Source: Austropuccinia psidii (Eukaryota; Basidiomycota; Pucciniomycetes; Pucciniales; Sphaerophragmiaceae). Taken from it: a DNA stretch of 64,000 nucleotides. The notes beneath the pieces are model-generated. The model did not search any database. It was not told the DNA's origin and saw only the letters and a program-made list of their open reading frames with translations. The position numbers were made by a program, and so were the translations under genes. Shown here in pieces: positions 11,507-23,040 of this stretch (position 1 is the stretch's first letter; each line of letters starts with the position of its first letter). The stretch is from the NCBI GenBank assembly GCA_023105745.1, contig JALGQZ010000001.1:59167437-59231436 (forward strand). The letters are read 5' to 3'.

Positions 11507-11523
11507 ATGGCCAGGCCTGCAAA
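11507..11523 (-). promoter_or_regulatory. Family B primer-binding site candidate
   Basis: The minus strand reads TTTGCAGGCCTGGCC directly after the LTR end. It differs from the A and C sites at two bases (GC for GG). Confidence 0.6.
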
Positions 11524-13339
11524 TGTAAGATGTGTCTATGAAGCTTGTTGATAATATTATTTATTTCTTTTACTTTTTATACACTACTAGTGATTATAAC
11601 AGTAAGCAGTATTTGTCTACTAGAATCAATTACAAGTAGTATTTAATAATAAAACTACTTGAATGTATAATTACCTTTTGCAAGAATAATTAAAAATATA
11701 ATCCTTGAAGAAAACAATTACTAGAGAAAAACTTTAAGAAATTAGATGAATCACTCACTAATACTCCAAAGAACTTATCAAAGATAAAAATAGAGAGATT
11801 TGATGGATAATTGTGGATTTAAAAAATCAAAAAATGGATATATAACAGTATTACAACAATATATAGTTGATTTATATGATTGAACGTCTTTCTGATTGAT
11901 TCTGAAATATTCAAAACACTTAAAAAAAGATTTAATTAAGACTTACTTGTTGGTAACAAAGGTATAATTGAATAATGTGATGATTTGGAAAAAACAGCAA
12001 GAGAAGGCCTGTCTTAAGTGTAAGACAGCTCACAAAGGCATGAAATGGAGCAAACTAGAAAACCAGTGAGTGAGAGAAAAAGAATACTTTTTGGATTATT
12101 GATTGCATCATCTGTTGTCAGGTAACATTATCATTGTTACTTAATTGATGTTTTTGTGTGACTACCACCCCATTTATGGTTAAGAATAAAAGGAGTAATA
12201 ACTTTAAATCTTCCTTTATTCCAAAATAATCATTTATTTCTCAAAGCTATCAATTTTATTGGAAATTTCATCACAGAGTGTATTTTCTATGAATTTTTAC
12301 ACATTCAGTATTTCACATGGAATCACCAAAAATGGACTGTAAGTAAAATTTTGAATTTTACTTATAAAGGTAGAATTCTTTTTGGTTTATAAATGAATTA
12401 TACAGTTTTAAATTGGTCCTGAAAGCTTCAGAAAGATGCATTAATAATTCCATTTTTAATGAATTGTTGAAGTTTTTACCTCATTTCTACATAGAATTGC
12501 AAATAGCAATATATGGGTGGTTGCTATGAGGTAAATCAATGGACGCTACGGCAAAAAGGGTTTTAATTACTCTTTAGGGGTTTATCCATGGAAAATAATT
12601 AAGAATTGACATTGCTACAGGAGTCTAAGTTGCTCTTTACCTCCTTGGCATGTCAAATTAGCAGCTTATTTGTTATTTTCTTATGATATAATGACGTTTT
12701 GACTTGGTAACCAAGTTCCCAAAATGTTGTATTTTAATAATTGGGCCAAGATCAGGCATGGATCCAAGCTTTGAAGCTGTCCACATATCAAAAGCCTCAG
12801 AAGTTGGGCACCCTGTCTCTCTTTGATGTCTTTTGTCCCCCTTGACTATTTTTTACGTCAAAATAGAAATTCATGCTTAAAGTGAGATATGCACTATGGG
12901 TGTACCAAAAGTGCATGAAGGAATACCATGATATCAAGCTCCCAAAACATGCATAACACTATTCTTAGTGTATATGTAACATGGTATTTCTCACATTCCC
13001 ATTATTTTGGCGTGAAATTGAGAAAAACAAAAGTTTTCACAATTATTTTATGTGATATTGATGATTTTGTATTGAAGTATTTTCCATATTACCACCTCAA
13101 AGAGTTGATTTAAGCTTATTCACTTTGCGGAGCTACCCTAGGTGAAATCTTGTGTAGAATCCCAAGCTGGCGTTAAATCCATGGATTTACTTCCTCAATG
13201 AAATTTATTCATCTTTTCTGAAATAAAAAATGATGAATTTTGAATATATGCATGACTTATGGGTTATGCATAGTTCAGAACTTATTTGTAAGATAATTGT
13301 GGCCTATTAGGGTATGTATAGTATACCTCAAGGCTCACA
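11524..13339 (-). mobile_element. Family B 5' LTR, complete (about 1,816 bp)
   Basis: It begins TGTAAGATGTGTC and ends AAGGCTCACA on the plus strand, giving TG...CA ends. It lies directly upstream (minus strand) of the primer-binding site and gag at 10936. The start resembles the family A LTR start (TGTGAGCCTT), which supports shared ancestry of A and B. The bases that follow (13340-13344, TTCAT) would be one target duplication; the partner is off the window. Confidence 0.88.
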
Positions 13340-13425
13340 TTCATCATAGACTCAGCCTGATACACAGTTTGACACATTTCTTGGCCTCCATGTGCATGTC
13401 ACACACACACCCAGAAAACTATATG
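13340..13425. repeat. Short spacer with LTR-terminus inverted repeat and CA repeat
   Basis: The stretch holds an inverted copy of the C LTR tip: CATAGACTCAGCCTGATACA at about 13345-13364 faces TGTGTCAGGCTGAGTCTATG at about 13424-13443. Between them is a short (CA)n run near 13400-13411. No gene is seen. Confidence 0.6.
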
Positions 13426-14774
13426 TGTCAGGCTGAGTCTATGAAGAGGTGATCATAATAGTATTTAAAACCTAAACTATGACTGTGACATGGATGATAA
13501 TTATAAAAAAGTTTTTAACCAAGATATAAGGGCTTTACTAAAAGAGTTTTAGTGGTGGTGAGCGCTGTTGTAAGCCCTGGGTGCAGCTTTACCGTTTGGG
13601 TTATTATAATAAAGACTACCATATCTAAAATTAGAAGTATACCTGATTATTCTCCAAGAGTATAGCTGTTTTTGACAGTTGTACTATGTAGGAATTCAAG
13701 AGAAGGATGGGGAAACCTTTTCTGGTGGAGAAAGGGTTCTTTTTTATCCTAAACTTTGGTGAAGAAGTCCTCCAGACCTTTCTACATAGAGGAAGTGAAG
13801 ATTTTTCACTTCCAGATACTGGCTTGTGATTTTCATAGTGCCTGTATGCTCTGTATTGGGCTCAGATGTGGTTTTGAAACCACATCTGTGCAATTTTCAC
13901 CAATACAGGGTGAAAGGTTTCATCTGGGGACCACATAGCCCTCTTCTGACATGTATGATGCATAGAATTCTGTACAGAACCTGTAAAGGGCCCAGTTTTT
14001 ACCAAAATATGAGGTATTGAATTATAAACATGCTTCTTCATCTGTTTGACACCTCACAATCATACTTATGGGAGAATATCCCACAGCAAGACTGTATTGG
14101 TCTAACTGTGGTATTTTGAGCTTAAAACTGCCATGCATTTGTCGGTTTTTGAGGTATCAAGCTCAATTTTGGTTCATTGTGTATCCCTGAATGTTTTCTA
14201 CACAATGGTACCTCATCTGATATGGTGATCATTAATTATGGAAAAGGTATGCCATCTACAAGATTTTTTGTACATATATGTGTTTTACTTCAAAACTGCA
14301 TGGAGCTTGTTTGCCCCTTAACCTTTCTTGTAGATGGGATATGGGGAAATTGATGGCACCATCAAATAGCCCTTATTGCTCTCCTTTCAAAAAGACACAA
14401 ATTTAGGTATCTCACACTAAAACGTTAGAAGTTCAATGAGAGGTGAATATTTTATTCACCCTTATTTGACCTTATTTTGGTCATAAATTCCGTAATTCTG
14501 GTGTTATCTCAATTTGGCTAGTACCATTGGATAGCCCTGACTTAGAGCTTCATTTGGAATACCCATTTGATGGGGTTAAGCCTCTTCCTCTGTATTTAAG
14601 ATGAGAGGTGAAAATTAAGGTTTATGCTCAGAAATAACTTTGAGCAGGAATAACTTTTTATTCTTTGTCCTATGATGGTGGGACTTGTGTATTTGGAAAG
14701 TGGTGGGTTTTCTCTTTCCTTTGATACCTTTTGAGATGATTTGGCTCAGCTCCATGTTTTGGTGGTATCTTGGG
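13426..14774 (-). mobile_element. Family C LTR, first part (split by A2)
   Basis: It begins TGTCAGGCTGAGTC, as do the C LTRs at 31035 and 33035, and follows them to the point GGTATCTTGGG where A2 begins. The remainder is at 25070-25132. Joined, the two parts give about 1.41 kb, the usual C LTR length. No C internal sequence is attached on either side, so it is a solo LTR or an isolated fragment. Confidence 0.87.
14770..14774. repeat. Target-site duplication TTGGG, left copy (A2)
   Basis: TTGGG precedes the 5' LTR of A2 and is repeated at 25065-25069 directly after the 3' LTR. The intact C LTR at 32848-32857 shows the unduplicated site (CTTGGCTATG). Confidence 0.92.
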
Positions 14775-16798
14775 TGTGAGCCTTTGAGATATGACCACAT
14801 ACCCAATAAGGTCACAAAAAGACTCAGAATAATTAGACTTTTAAGATAATTGTATTAAAATTACTTAAAATAATTATACATTCAAAATAATTAACTAAAT
14901 ATACAAAAAATACCATAAATTGGTACAAAAATTGGTTTAACTTAAAAACCAATGAATCAACATGTAAAATACATTATACCATTGGATTCCCCATGGAAAA
15001 ATACACATATACCATTTTTATGGCATATCTGTAAAGTCAATATTTAAGGAATTATAAGGTATAATACCTTATAAAAACCATAAAACCTTATTTATCTCAA
15101 CACCTAATGAAACAACATGTGAAATAAATTGTACCAGTGAATTCCCCATGAATATCCACACATAAAACAATTAGTAAGCTAATTTCCAATGTTAATACTT
15201 AAGGAATTATCCTGAATATATGCACTTTTTTGGTCAACGCATATATTCAAGGATCATAGCTAATATCTTCTAAACTATACATGATAGAATGATGAACCAA
15301 AAATAAAGTTACCACGTAATTACTGTAAAAACACAGATATGAACTTTATTTTACAAATTATAAACAAGGTTAAAACCTATGATGAATTATTGATAAAAAT
15401 CAACAGAGCTGTTGACCACTTTGTTGTGACAGTGTTCCAAACTTAAAAAAAAGTACACAGTTGGATTCTCCTAGTCTATTCGTGAAGAATGATGTAATTT
15501 TTATTATTAAATTCAGGGTATAACCCCCTGAAATCAAGGTTTGAAGTTTAAAATATTGAATTTCGACAGAAAAGATGAGTTACAAGAAAAATCATCAAAA
15601 TTAGAGTTTTGATGATGTAATGAAAAGCTCTCGGGAGCATAATGAGTTTATGCCAGGCTATCAGAATTCACTCTCTGAATTGCTGTAGCATGTAAATCTT
15701 AAAAGTTATTGAGGATCAAAGTTTGAGCTTAATTTGAGCAGTTATGATCACATACTGTAACCTTAATTTAAGTTTAACAGTCTTAAGAGTGATAAAATTG
15801 GTGAATACTATTAGTTTATGATTAAAACTAATAAAATCCACGAAATTTGGGGTTCTGCCAAGCCTCTGATGTCATCAAACTTAGAGTTATAGTGATAACT
15901 CTAAATAATGGTGTAATAATGATGTAATATGGTTTGATCATGATGTAATCACCCTCAAACCTTAAAATAATGATCAATTCCAGTGGATATGATCAGTACA
16001 CGTCTACTAGAAGCCTGTTGGACTCTAGGAGGGAGGTATTTACTATAAATAGAGCTCTTTTTACTCTATTTACCCCTCAGACGCATCAAAAACATTAAAT
16101 CAATTAAATAAAAGGTAATTTCTTTATTCTTTATATATAAAACTCTTATATTATTAAAGACCAAAGACCATCTTAATATTAATCACTATTTTTACGTTAT
16201 TAAATGAATTCTTTAATTGTTTTTGTCATAAATCTCTCTATAAACTCATTTCCACGTAAAATCAAGAATTTTAGTAATTTTCTTTATTTTTTATTGTAAA
16301 TACAATTTGAAAAAGTTGTATTATATTCTTTTGGCGTAAAATATCTCAAAATTATTATTTTAAGTGTTAAAAGTAGGTTATTTCATCTTATTATAATAAT
16401 TTCTCTCTTATTATTACTCTTAATAATTCTTATTTAATATAAATAGTATTTATATTAATATATAACTTTAATATTAGTAATATTATTGTTATTAATTGTT
16501 TTTTATTTATAAAAAACAGTTTTTAACGCCTTTATTATTTGTTGGTAACAATAATAAAGAGCTTTATAATACATTAATTATTTTATATTAATATATTATT
16601 TATAATATTATAATTTCATATAATATTAATTATATTATTATATTTATTTAATAATATAATATTTTTACGCCATAATAATAATATTTCTTTATTATTATTA
16701 TTATTTTAATCTTATTTATTTCAATTATAAGGACATTCAGAGTACAATAAGTAAAAAATTAGTAATTTTTACTTATTGTTTCATAGTCAAACCTTACA
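14775..16798 (+). mobile_element. A2 5' LTR
   Basis: It begins TGTGAGCCTTTGAG and ends CAAACCTTACA. It matches the 3' LTR at 23041-25064 along its full length with scattered substitutions. It is very AT-rich, with a run of TTA/ATT repeats near 16400-16720. Confidence 0.95.
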
Positions 16799-16815
16799 TT
16801 TGGGGGCCTGGCCGT
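16799..16815 (+). promoter_or_regulatory. A2 primer-binding site candidate
   Basis: TTTGGGGGCCTGGCC follows the 5' LTR directly and holds a TGG start for tRNA pairing. The same motif is at the same place in A1 and the C element. Confidence 0.72.
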
Positions 16816-17229
16816 GATATTTACTTAAAAGACCTTTAAAAAAGATTCTATTTGGGTTTATCCAGTAATAAATTATATTTATAATCATAAAATTATATAA
16901 TAATTTTATATTTTATTGATTTTAAAAGCTATTGAGGCATTTGGAAAGCAGTTATACTGTCTTACACGTGGTTTTTCACATCCTTAGACTTGCAAGAACT
17001 TTCTTTGAGTGACTATAGTGATTAAAAGAGATATTTTATAAATTAAAAATAATTTTTATTATAATTTAATTTTATAAGAATCATATTCATTTTTTATCTT
17101 ATTCTTTAAAAATAAAAAATATATAAAAAATATTAAAAAATATTAAAAACAAATAAAAAAGTTATTTTTATTCATTTCTTTATTCATTTCAATTTTTCAA
17201 AGATATAAAAGAAATTTCTACGTGGAAAA
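16816..17229 (+). other. A2 5' leader
   Basis: The leader is AT-rich and has no open frame of note. A pyrimidine run ending TTTTTTAG lies at about 17285-17294, just beyond it, and may be a splice acceptor for the upstream exon. Confidence 0.5.
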
Positions 17230-17487
17230 TTGCCATATCTTTCCAAAAATCACACTTCTTATAAAAAGACTTATATTTATTTGTCTTTTTTAGTGTTTGA
17301 AGATAACCCAACAGAAGACAACCAAGCTACTGTTGAGAGATTGGTGGAAGAAACTTGTCAAAGTTCTCCAACACCAGTTATCACCAAAAGAAAGAAAGCT
17401 AAGAAATTAGACTTTCCAGGGGCCACCATTCAAGACTCTGAAGGTGAGCACCTCTTTTTAAATTGCCATAAAAGAATTTTATACTAA
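17230..17487 (+). CDS. A2 small upstream ORF, possible first exon of ORF1
   Basis: The 85-codon frame matches the A1 frame at 4335-4054 with few changes; the conserved core runs from VFEDNP to DSEGE. The core starts right after TTTTTTAG and ends at GGTGAG, so it looks like an exon. In A2 the frame ends early in the presumed intron. It is acidic at first and Lys-rich later, and has no known domain. Confidence 0.45.
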   Translation: MPYLSKNHTSYKKTYIYLSFLVFEDNPTEDNQATVERLVEETCQSSPTPVITKRKKAKKLDFPGATIQDSEGEHLFLNCHKRILY

Positions 17488-17519
17488 AAATACTTTTATT
17501 TTTTCTTATTCTTTAAATT

Positions 17520-18064
17520 ATGACTACCAAAAGAGGTTCCCAATACTCCATCCAATCAGATGGAGCTGGACTCAGAGGTAGAATTGATCCCTCAAAAGGG
17601 AAAAGAAAGGGCGATATCCCCAGTGGAACAGAATCCACACAAGGAAGTGCCTTATCCCAAAGGCAAGTCCCAGAAATGCCCATGATATCTGAGCCTGAAT
17701 TGGAACTAAGTATGAGTAACTCAAATAGGTACAAATCACATTCAGAGGGCTCAAATAGACATCTACATGAGCCAGTATAAGCAGTATTACACAGTATACA
17801 AGGACAAAGACTGGGAAATGCTACCTCAAATACACCAAGGAGTGATGAACTCCTGGCACATCCTGAAAAAGTTCCTCAAAGAGGAGGAGATAGTGAAATA
17901 CTCCAATGGATGGAATCCACTGTCATCCAAACCTCAAATCAAAAAAATCAAGGATTATCATGCCAAAAAGAGGGAGGCAACCAAGGAAGAAGCCCCAGTA
18001 GCCTCTACCAGCAAGCCTCAAGCCAACCCACTTCCCCAGAAGGGAAGAAGAACAAGAAAAAGCA
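17520..18064 (+). pseudogene. A2 gag, N-terminal part
   Basis: ATG at 17520 (MTTKRGSQYS) matches the gag start of A1. A nonsense codon ends the frame at 17778-17780: GTA-CAA in A1 is GTA-TAA here, a C to T change. The frame then reopens and, near 18045, lacks one A that A1 has in the run after CTTCCCC, which shifts it out of the main Gag frame. In A1 the same region is continuous with the capsid. It is therefore the genuine N-terminus of Gag, broken twice. Confidence 0.82.
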
Positions 18065-18153
18065 TTGGAGAAAACCATATTCCCCAAGTTACAGAATCCC
18101 AAGAATCCAAAAGGATGCCATGGACAATGTTTTCAACATGGCCAGAACCTTGA
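17767..18153 (+). CDS. A2 ORF1 (overlaps gag in the +1 frame)
   Basis: The 128-codon frame starts MSQYKQYY and carries MNSWHILKKFLKEEEI and GWNP blocks, as in A1. It lies in the +1 frame of the gag ATG (17520 to 17767, distance 247). The one-base deletion that breaks gag near 18045 also changes the tail of this frame, so A2 ends in FSTWPEP whereas A1 ends in PHFPKK. The true tail can still be read in the neighbouring frame at 18060-18212. The function is unknown. Confidence 0.5.
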   Translation: MSQYKQYYTVYKDKDWEMLPQIHQGVMNSWHILKKFLKEEEIVKYSNGWNPLSSKPQIKKIKDYHAKKREATKEEAPVASTSKPQANPLPQKGRRTRKSIGENHIPQVTESQESKRMPWTMFSTWPEP

Positions 18154-20161
18154 TGGAATTCAAGGACAAGGAAGAGCAAAGAATGAGACAACCTCATTTC
18201 CCAAAGAAATAACCTTGTCCAAAGATGTTGTAAATACTTTAACAGAAATTAAAAATAGTATATTACCTCTAAAAGAAATTCAAAATTGTTTATTATCACT
18301 ACAAGAAATAAATAACAATTTATCTTCTTTAACAAAAATTGTTGTGCAAAACAAAAAAGAAATTGACAACATTAAGTTTATTGTTGAAAATAATAAACCA
18401 AAGAATTTGATTGACAATACTCAAAAATTAATACAAGGACAACAAGAATTGTATAAATACATAAAAGATATCAAAGACAAGACTTTGACAATCAATTATG
18501 ATGTGAGTATTGACAATCTTACAGAAAAATTAAATAAATTAAGTATTTCTGTAGAAAAATTTGAAGAACAGACTTCATCACACCAAAAATTACTTTTGGA
18601 CCATGTGGAAAAAAGTGATGAAGCAAGAATGCATCTGAAAGATGATATTCAAAGTGAAATAAGGCTTATTACAGAAAAAATGGATAAAATTAATGAGGCT
18701 AATTTAAATATGCCAAAGTTATCAACACGATTTTCTCATATAAGAAGCCCTGTTAAAACAAAAGAGGAATTGTCAAATCCTTTCATAACAGACTTGAGTC
18801 ACCAAGACAATAACCAAGTCTTAATGAAAGAAGCACCTCAATTGAAGGAATGGCCAACATTCACAGGAGAAGGTGAATATGACCACATGTCATTTATTAA
18901 AACAATTGACATGTTACAAGAAGACTATGCCATACCAGATGAATTAATCACTGCAAGATTACATTCATTATTTGAGAAATCTGCAAAAAGATGGTATTAT
19001 GGCATAAGACAGACAAATGGTAAAAATACCTGGTCTTGGTGGAAACAAGAAATAATCACCAAGTGGGCAAATGATGCCTGGAGGTATAAGATAGAAAATG
19101 CATTTGAAAACTCTTTCTTTGACCCAGAGAAAGATAAACCTTTAACTTGGTTCTTAAAACAAGTTGAAAGGCTTAATGCACTGTACCCAGAAATGTCACA
19201 GAAGATGGTGCATATGAAAATACTTAAAAAATGTGGAGGGGAACTAGAACATGCCCTAAGAAGCAGGTGCATAGAACCATGCTCCACAGAAGAATATATA
19301 AATGCACTAGAAGATATAGTGACAACAACAAAAATTTGCAGGACTTGGAAAAAATTGGACATTAAAAGCCCAAATAAACCATTTATCAAAAAAGATAAAC
19401 CAAATGAATCCTTTAAGCCCAATACATCCAACAATAATGAGCAAAGAAAATGCCATAAATGTGGAGGTATTGGACACTTAGCCAATAATTGCCTTAAAAA
19501 AGCAAAGATTAATGAAATTGTGGAAACAGAAAACCACAATGACAAAGAAGAGGAATCTGACTCTGAAAAAGAGACAGAAGAGTCAGAAAGCTCTGAAAGT
19601 GATGAAATCAATATAATTAATGCACAAATTAATAATATTGATATAATTTATGAAGTACTGGATGTTAATTCAAACTTGCAACAATTTGGAACATCTGACA
19701 CAAATCTGACAAACATACAAGATGCCAAAATGTATAGAACCAAACCTGCAAAAGGAATGGGATATACAGCTGGAAAACCAAGTATAAGTATTGTTATGGT
19801 TAATAACCAAGAAGGAAAGGTTAATTTGGATACAGGAGCATATTGCACTTGTGTTTGCAAAAGTTATTTAAAAACCATTGTCCCAGACTGGCAAGAAAAA
19901 CTTATGCCAATACAAGGTGTCAAATTTAGTAGTGCAAGTGAGAGCATGAAGCCCCTTGGAATAATTGATTTAACACTAATTTTTCCTCATCCATCACAAT
20001 GTGTCAGAATTAAAGTAGAGTTTGTAGTAATGGACAACTGCACTAGTAATCATTTCATACTTGGGAATGACTACTTATCAATCTATGGTATAGATATCTC
20101 CAACCAAAAGGATAGATATTTTACCATAGGAGATAACAAAAGACATTATAACTTGGCATAA
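18065..20161 (+). CDS. A2 gag (main body) and protease
   Basis: The 698-codon frame covers most of Gag and protease. Residues about 50-220 are Lys/Glu/Asn-rich and coiled-coil-like. The capsid spans about 255-420, with [17 protein letters not shown] and WSWWKQEI. The zinc knuckle [14 protein letters not shown] begins at residue 463 and fits C-x2-C-x4-H-x4-C. An acidic linker follows, then an aspartic protease with VNLDTGAYC (catalytic Asp at 589) and [14 protein letters not shown]. The chosen ATG is the first in this frame, but the natural start is at 17520, now out of frame. The stop at 20159-20161 arises from the deletion that removed the protease-RT linker. The role is particle assembly, RNA binding and polyprotein cleavage. 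Confidence 0.92.
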   Translation: MEKTIFPKLQNPKNPKGCHGQCFQHGQNLDGIQGQGRAKNETTSFPKEITLSKDVVNTLTEIKNSILPLKEIQNCLLSLQEINNNLSSLTKIVVQNKKEIDNIKFIVENNKPKNLIDNTQKLIQGQQELYKYIKDIKDKTLTINYDVSIDNLTEKLNKLSISVEKFEEQTSSHQKLLLDHVEKSDEARMHLKDDIQSEIRLITEKMDKINEANLNMPKLSTRFSHIRSPVKTKEELSNPFITDLSHQDNNQVLMKEAPQLKEWPTFTGEGEYDHMSFIKTIDMLQEDYAIPDELITARLHSLFEKSAKRWYYGIRQTNGKNTWSWWKQEIITKWANDAWRYKIENAFENSFFDPEKDKPLTWFLKQVERLNALYPEMSQKMVHMKILKKCGGELEHALRSRCIEPCSTEEYINALEDIVTTTKICRTWKKLDIKSPNKPFIKKDKPNESFKPNTSNNNEQRKCHKCGGIGHLANNCLKKAKINEIVETENHNDKEEESDSEKETEESESSESDEINIINAQINNIDIIYEVLDVNSNLQQFGTSDTNLTNIQDAKMYRTKPAKGMGYTAGKPSISIVMVNNQEGKVNLDTGAYCTCVCKSYLKTIVPDWQEKLMPIQGVKFSSASESMKPLGIIDLTLIFPHPSQCVRIKVEFVVMDNCTSNHFILGNDYLSIYGIDISNQKDRYFTIGDNKRHYNLA

Positions 20162-20174
20162 TGGAAAATTAAGG

Positions 20175-22922
20175 ATGGTAGGAGACTTCAGAGCCCTGAA
20201 TACCTATACCATTCCAGACAGATATCCAATACCCAGAATCCATGAGACATCAACCCAATTGTCACAAGCTAAGTTCATCACAGCTATGGATGCTCTGAAG
20301 GGTTTTCATCAAAATGTCTTAACAGACAATGCCAAGAAACTACTAACAATAATAGTCCATTGTGGAATTTTTGAATACTTAAGAATGCCATTTGGAATAA
20401 AAAATGCACCTTCCCATTATCAAAGAATGATGAATACCATATTCCCTGAAGAATTATCAAAAGGATGGTTGATTATCTATATTGATGATATCATAGTTTG
20501 CTCAGAAACTTGGGAAAATCACCTTACAAGACTAGAAAGGGTACTACAGAAAATAGTCCAAGTAAATATGAAAATTTCCTTGAAAAAATGTCATTTTGCA
20601 TACAGTGAATTAAAGGCACTAGGACATGTAGTATCTGGCCTTAGTCTAGGCATAGACAAAAATAAAGTAGCAGCAGTACTACTTAAGCCAATGCCTCAAA
20701 CCAAAAAAGAAATGCAATCATTTCTAGGATTTGCTGGTTACTATAGACAGCATATAAAGGACTTTGCAAAGATTTCTAAATCCTTGTATAAGCTATGTGA
20801 CCAACAAACAGTCTATGAGATGACAGAAGAAAGAGTCAAGGCATATGAAGAATTGAAAAATTCCTTAACGAATGCCCCATTTCTTCTGATGCCAGATTGG
20901 AAACTACCCTTCAAACTGTACATTGATGCTTGTGGAGAAGGACTAGGTGCTGCACTTCACCAAACACAAATTATCAATGATAAACCAGTGGAAGGATCAA
21001 TTTGTTTCATTTCAAGGCAGATAAATCCAACAGAAGCAAGGTATGGAGCAAGCCAAATGGAATGCTTATGCCTAGTATGGGCTTTAGAAAAACTGCATTA
21101 TTATTTGGATGGAACAGTATTTGATGTAATCACAGACTGTAATGCTGTGAAATCACTATTAAATATGAAGACTCCAAATAGACATATGCTGAGATGGCAA
21201 ATTGCTATCCAAGAATATAGAGGAAATATGACTATTGTTCATAAATCTGGAAATATTCATAAAAATGAAGATGGTCTTAGTAGATGGGCTCTAGCAAATA
21301 CCCCTGACAATCCAGCATGGGTACCACAAGAGGAGCACCATATAGAAGGAATATGTGTTACAGACATTGGCACAGAATTCTTTAACCAAGTTAAAGAAAG
21401 CTATAAGACAGACAAAAATTGCCATATCTTAAGCCAACTTCTAATGAAAGACTGCAAAGATCCATCACTTTCATCAAAACTAGATGAAATATGGAAAAAG
21501 GCATATGATGAAGGAAGATTTCACCTCCTTGATGGAATCCTTTACCATAGAACAAAACACACATGTGTTATGGCATTTACAGATAGAACACTAATAAACA
21601 CTATTTTACATGAGTGTCATGATAGTGTTGCATCTGGACATCTCTCAGAAGATAGGACACTAGAGAGGGTGAAAACCTGCTCTTGGTGGCCAAATTGGAA
21701 GAAAGATGTTGTAGAATACTGCCAAACCTGTGACAGATGTCAAAAAGCCAACGGGGCCACAGGAAAGAAATTTGGAATGATGATCCAAATCCAAGAACCA
21801 AAATCCCCATGGGAAATAGTTCATATGGATTGGGTAACAGCCTTACCTCCAGGAGGAGACAGGAGTTATAATGCATGCCTAGTGTTAGTTGACAGGTACA
21901 GTAAAACTCCCATGTTCTTACCATGTCATAAAGATGACACAGCTATGCATACAGCCATAATGATATGGAATAAAGTCATTAGCCACACAGGCTTATTCCA
22001 AAATATTATAAGTGACAGAGACCCAAAGTTCACTTCAGCATTATGGACAAATCTCCATAACTTGTTTGGGACAAAATTATCATTCTCAACAGCTTATCAT
22101 CCTCAAACTGATGGTCTAGCAGGAAGAATGATACAGACCCTAGAGGATATGATCAGAAGATTCTGTGCTTATGGGCTAGAATTCAAAGATTCTGATGGTT
22201 TTACCCATGATTGGTGTACACTAATACCAGCACTTGAACTGGCATATAAGACATCAATCCATTCTTCTACTGGCAAAACACCAGCAATGCTAGAGAAAGG
22301 TTGGGATCCAAGACTTCCTTATGATACCCTCAAAAAGGACTTAGTGGATATACATCCAACAGCAAGCAGTTTCAAAATAATGCTTGACAAAGCAAGACAC
22401 CATGCAAACAGATGCATGCAAGATTCTTTTAAATATGCAAAAGAAAGATGGGATAAAAGTCATAAGCCACCTGATTTCAAAATAGGAGACTTGGTTTTAG
22501 TATCAACCCTTAATTTCAATAACATAAAGAGCCCAAAGAAATTGAAAGATTCCTTTGCAGGACCATTTATGATAAAAGCACTCCATGGACCCAATGCTGT
22601 GCAATTAGAACTCACAGGTGAATTAATGAACAAACACCCAACTTTCCCTGTAAGTCTGATAAAACCTTACAGTTCAAGTGACAAGGAGTTATTTCCACTA
22701 AGAAATAAACCCCCACTTGAGATTCCCCCCTTGGAGGAAGGAGAGGAAAAGAAAATAGTAAAAGTCCTTAAAGAAAGAAGGACAAGAAACAAAAAAGAAA
22801 GGGAATACCTTGTAAGGTATAGAAATTCAACTCAGGAAGATGAATGGCTACTTGAGAAAGACATAACAAATGCTGATAAATTACTAAGAAGATTCAGACA
22901 TGAAAGAAAACCTGAAAAATAA
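20175..22922 (+). CDS. A2 pol: RT, RNase H, integrase with chromodomain-like tail
   Basis: The 915-codon frame begins inside RT at [11 protein letters not shown]; the RT N-terminal segment is deleted. RT catalytic Asp lies in AMDALKGF (residue 39) and YIDD at 102-105. RNase H has [11 protein letters not shown] (Asp 251), a [13 protein letters not shown] helix and [12 protein letters not shown]. Integrase has a zinc-binding H-x6-H (CHDSVASGH) with C-x2-C, then Asp 552 (HMDWVTAL) and Asp 614 (ISDRDPKF). The third catalytic residue, expected 35 residues on, is Gly 650 (DGLAGRM) where A1 has Glu. The tail at about 858-910 reads YLVRYRN...DEWL and resembles a chromodomain core. Polymerase chemistry could be intact in the palm, but the protein lacks its fingers and integrase should be inactive. 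Confidence 0.93.
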   Translation: MVGDFRALNTYTIPDRYPIPRIHETSTQLSQAKFITAMDALKGFHQNVLTDNAKKLLTIIVHCGIFEYLRMPFGIKNAPSHYQRMMNTIFPEELSKGWLIIYIDDIIVCSETWENHLTRLERVLQKIVQVNMKISLKKCHFAYSELKALGHVVSGLSLGIDKNKVAAVLLKPMPQTKKEMQSFLGFAGYYRQHIKDFAKISKSLYKLCDQQTVYEMTEERVKAYEELKNSLTNAPFLLMPDWKLPFKLYIDACGEGLGAALHQTQIINDKPVEGSICFISRQINPTEARYGASQMECLCLVWALEKLHYYLDGTVFDVITDCNAVKSLLNMKTPNRHMLRWQIAIQEYRGNMTIVHKSGNIHKNEDGLSRWALANTPDNPAWVPQEEHHIEGICVTDIGTEFFNQVKESYKTDKNCHILSQLLMKDCKDPSLSSKLDEIWKKAYDEGRFHLLDGILYHRTKHTCVMAFTDRTLINTILHECHDSVASGHLSEDRTLERVKTCSWWPNWKKDVVEYCQTCDRCQKANGATGKKFGMMIQIQEPKSPWEIVHMDWVTALPPGGDRSYNACLVLVDRYSKTPMFLPCHKDDTAMHTAIMIWNKVISHTGLFQNIISDRDPKFTSALWTNLHNLFGTKLSFSTAYHPQTDGLAGRMIQTLEDMIRRFCAYGLEFKDSDGFTHDWCTLIPALELAYKTSIHSSTGKTPAMLEKGWDPRLPYDTLKKDLVDIHPTASSFKIMLDKARHHANRCMQDSFKYAKERWDKSHKPPDFKIGDLVLVSTLNFNNIKSPKKLKDSFAGPFMIKALHGPNAVQLELTGELMNKHPTFPVSLIKPYSSSDKELFPLRNKPPLEIPPLEEGEEKKIVKVLKERRTRNKKEREYLVRYRNSTQEDEWLLEKDITNADKLLRRFRHERKPEK

Positions 22923-23020
22923 AAAAGCTAAGCATTATTGAGCTTCAAGACTAACAAAGTCTATTGAAGAGGTAGGACAGTGGATGATACCCTAATCACA
23001 AATATCAGATTGTGGTACAA

Positions 23021-23040
23021 TCTTTTTTGGTGGTAGGGAA
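23021..23040 (+). promoter_or_regulatory. A2 polypurine tract with upstream T-run
   Basis: TCTTTTTTGG followed by TGGTAGGGAA lies directly before the 3' LTR. It is the expected plus-strand primer. Elements of family C carry the same arrangement (CTTTTTTGGAGGAAGGG) at the same place. Confidence 0.75.

Noticed and set aside
8339..11523. Inverted LTRs around B gag taken as a foldback or self-integrated element
   Set aside because: An independent B LTR inserted into B gag-pol is simpler; the deciding sequence is off the window. Kept only as a possibility in the findings.
13400..13411. (CA)n run
   Set aside because: Too short to call a microsatellite of note.
20140..20180. Programmed frameshift between gag and pol in A2
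   Set aside because: A1 shows the missing 0.4 kb in a continuous frame, so a deletion explains it.
21601..21924. Minus-strand frame in A2 integrase
   Set aside because: Antisense shadow of integrase with no independent motif.
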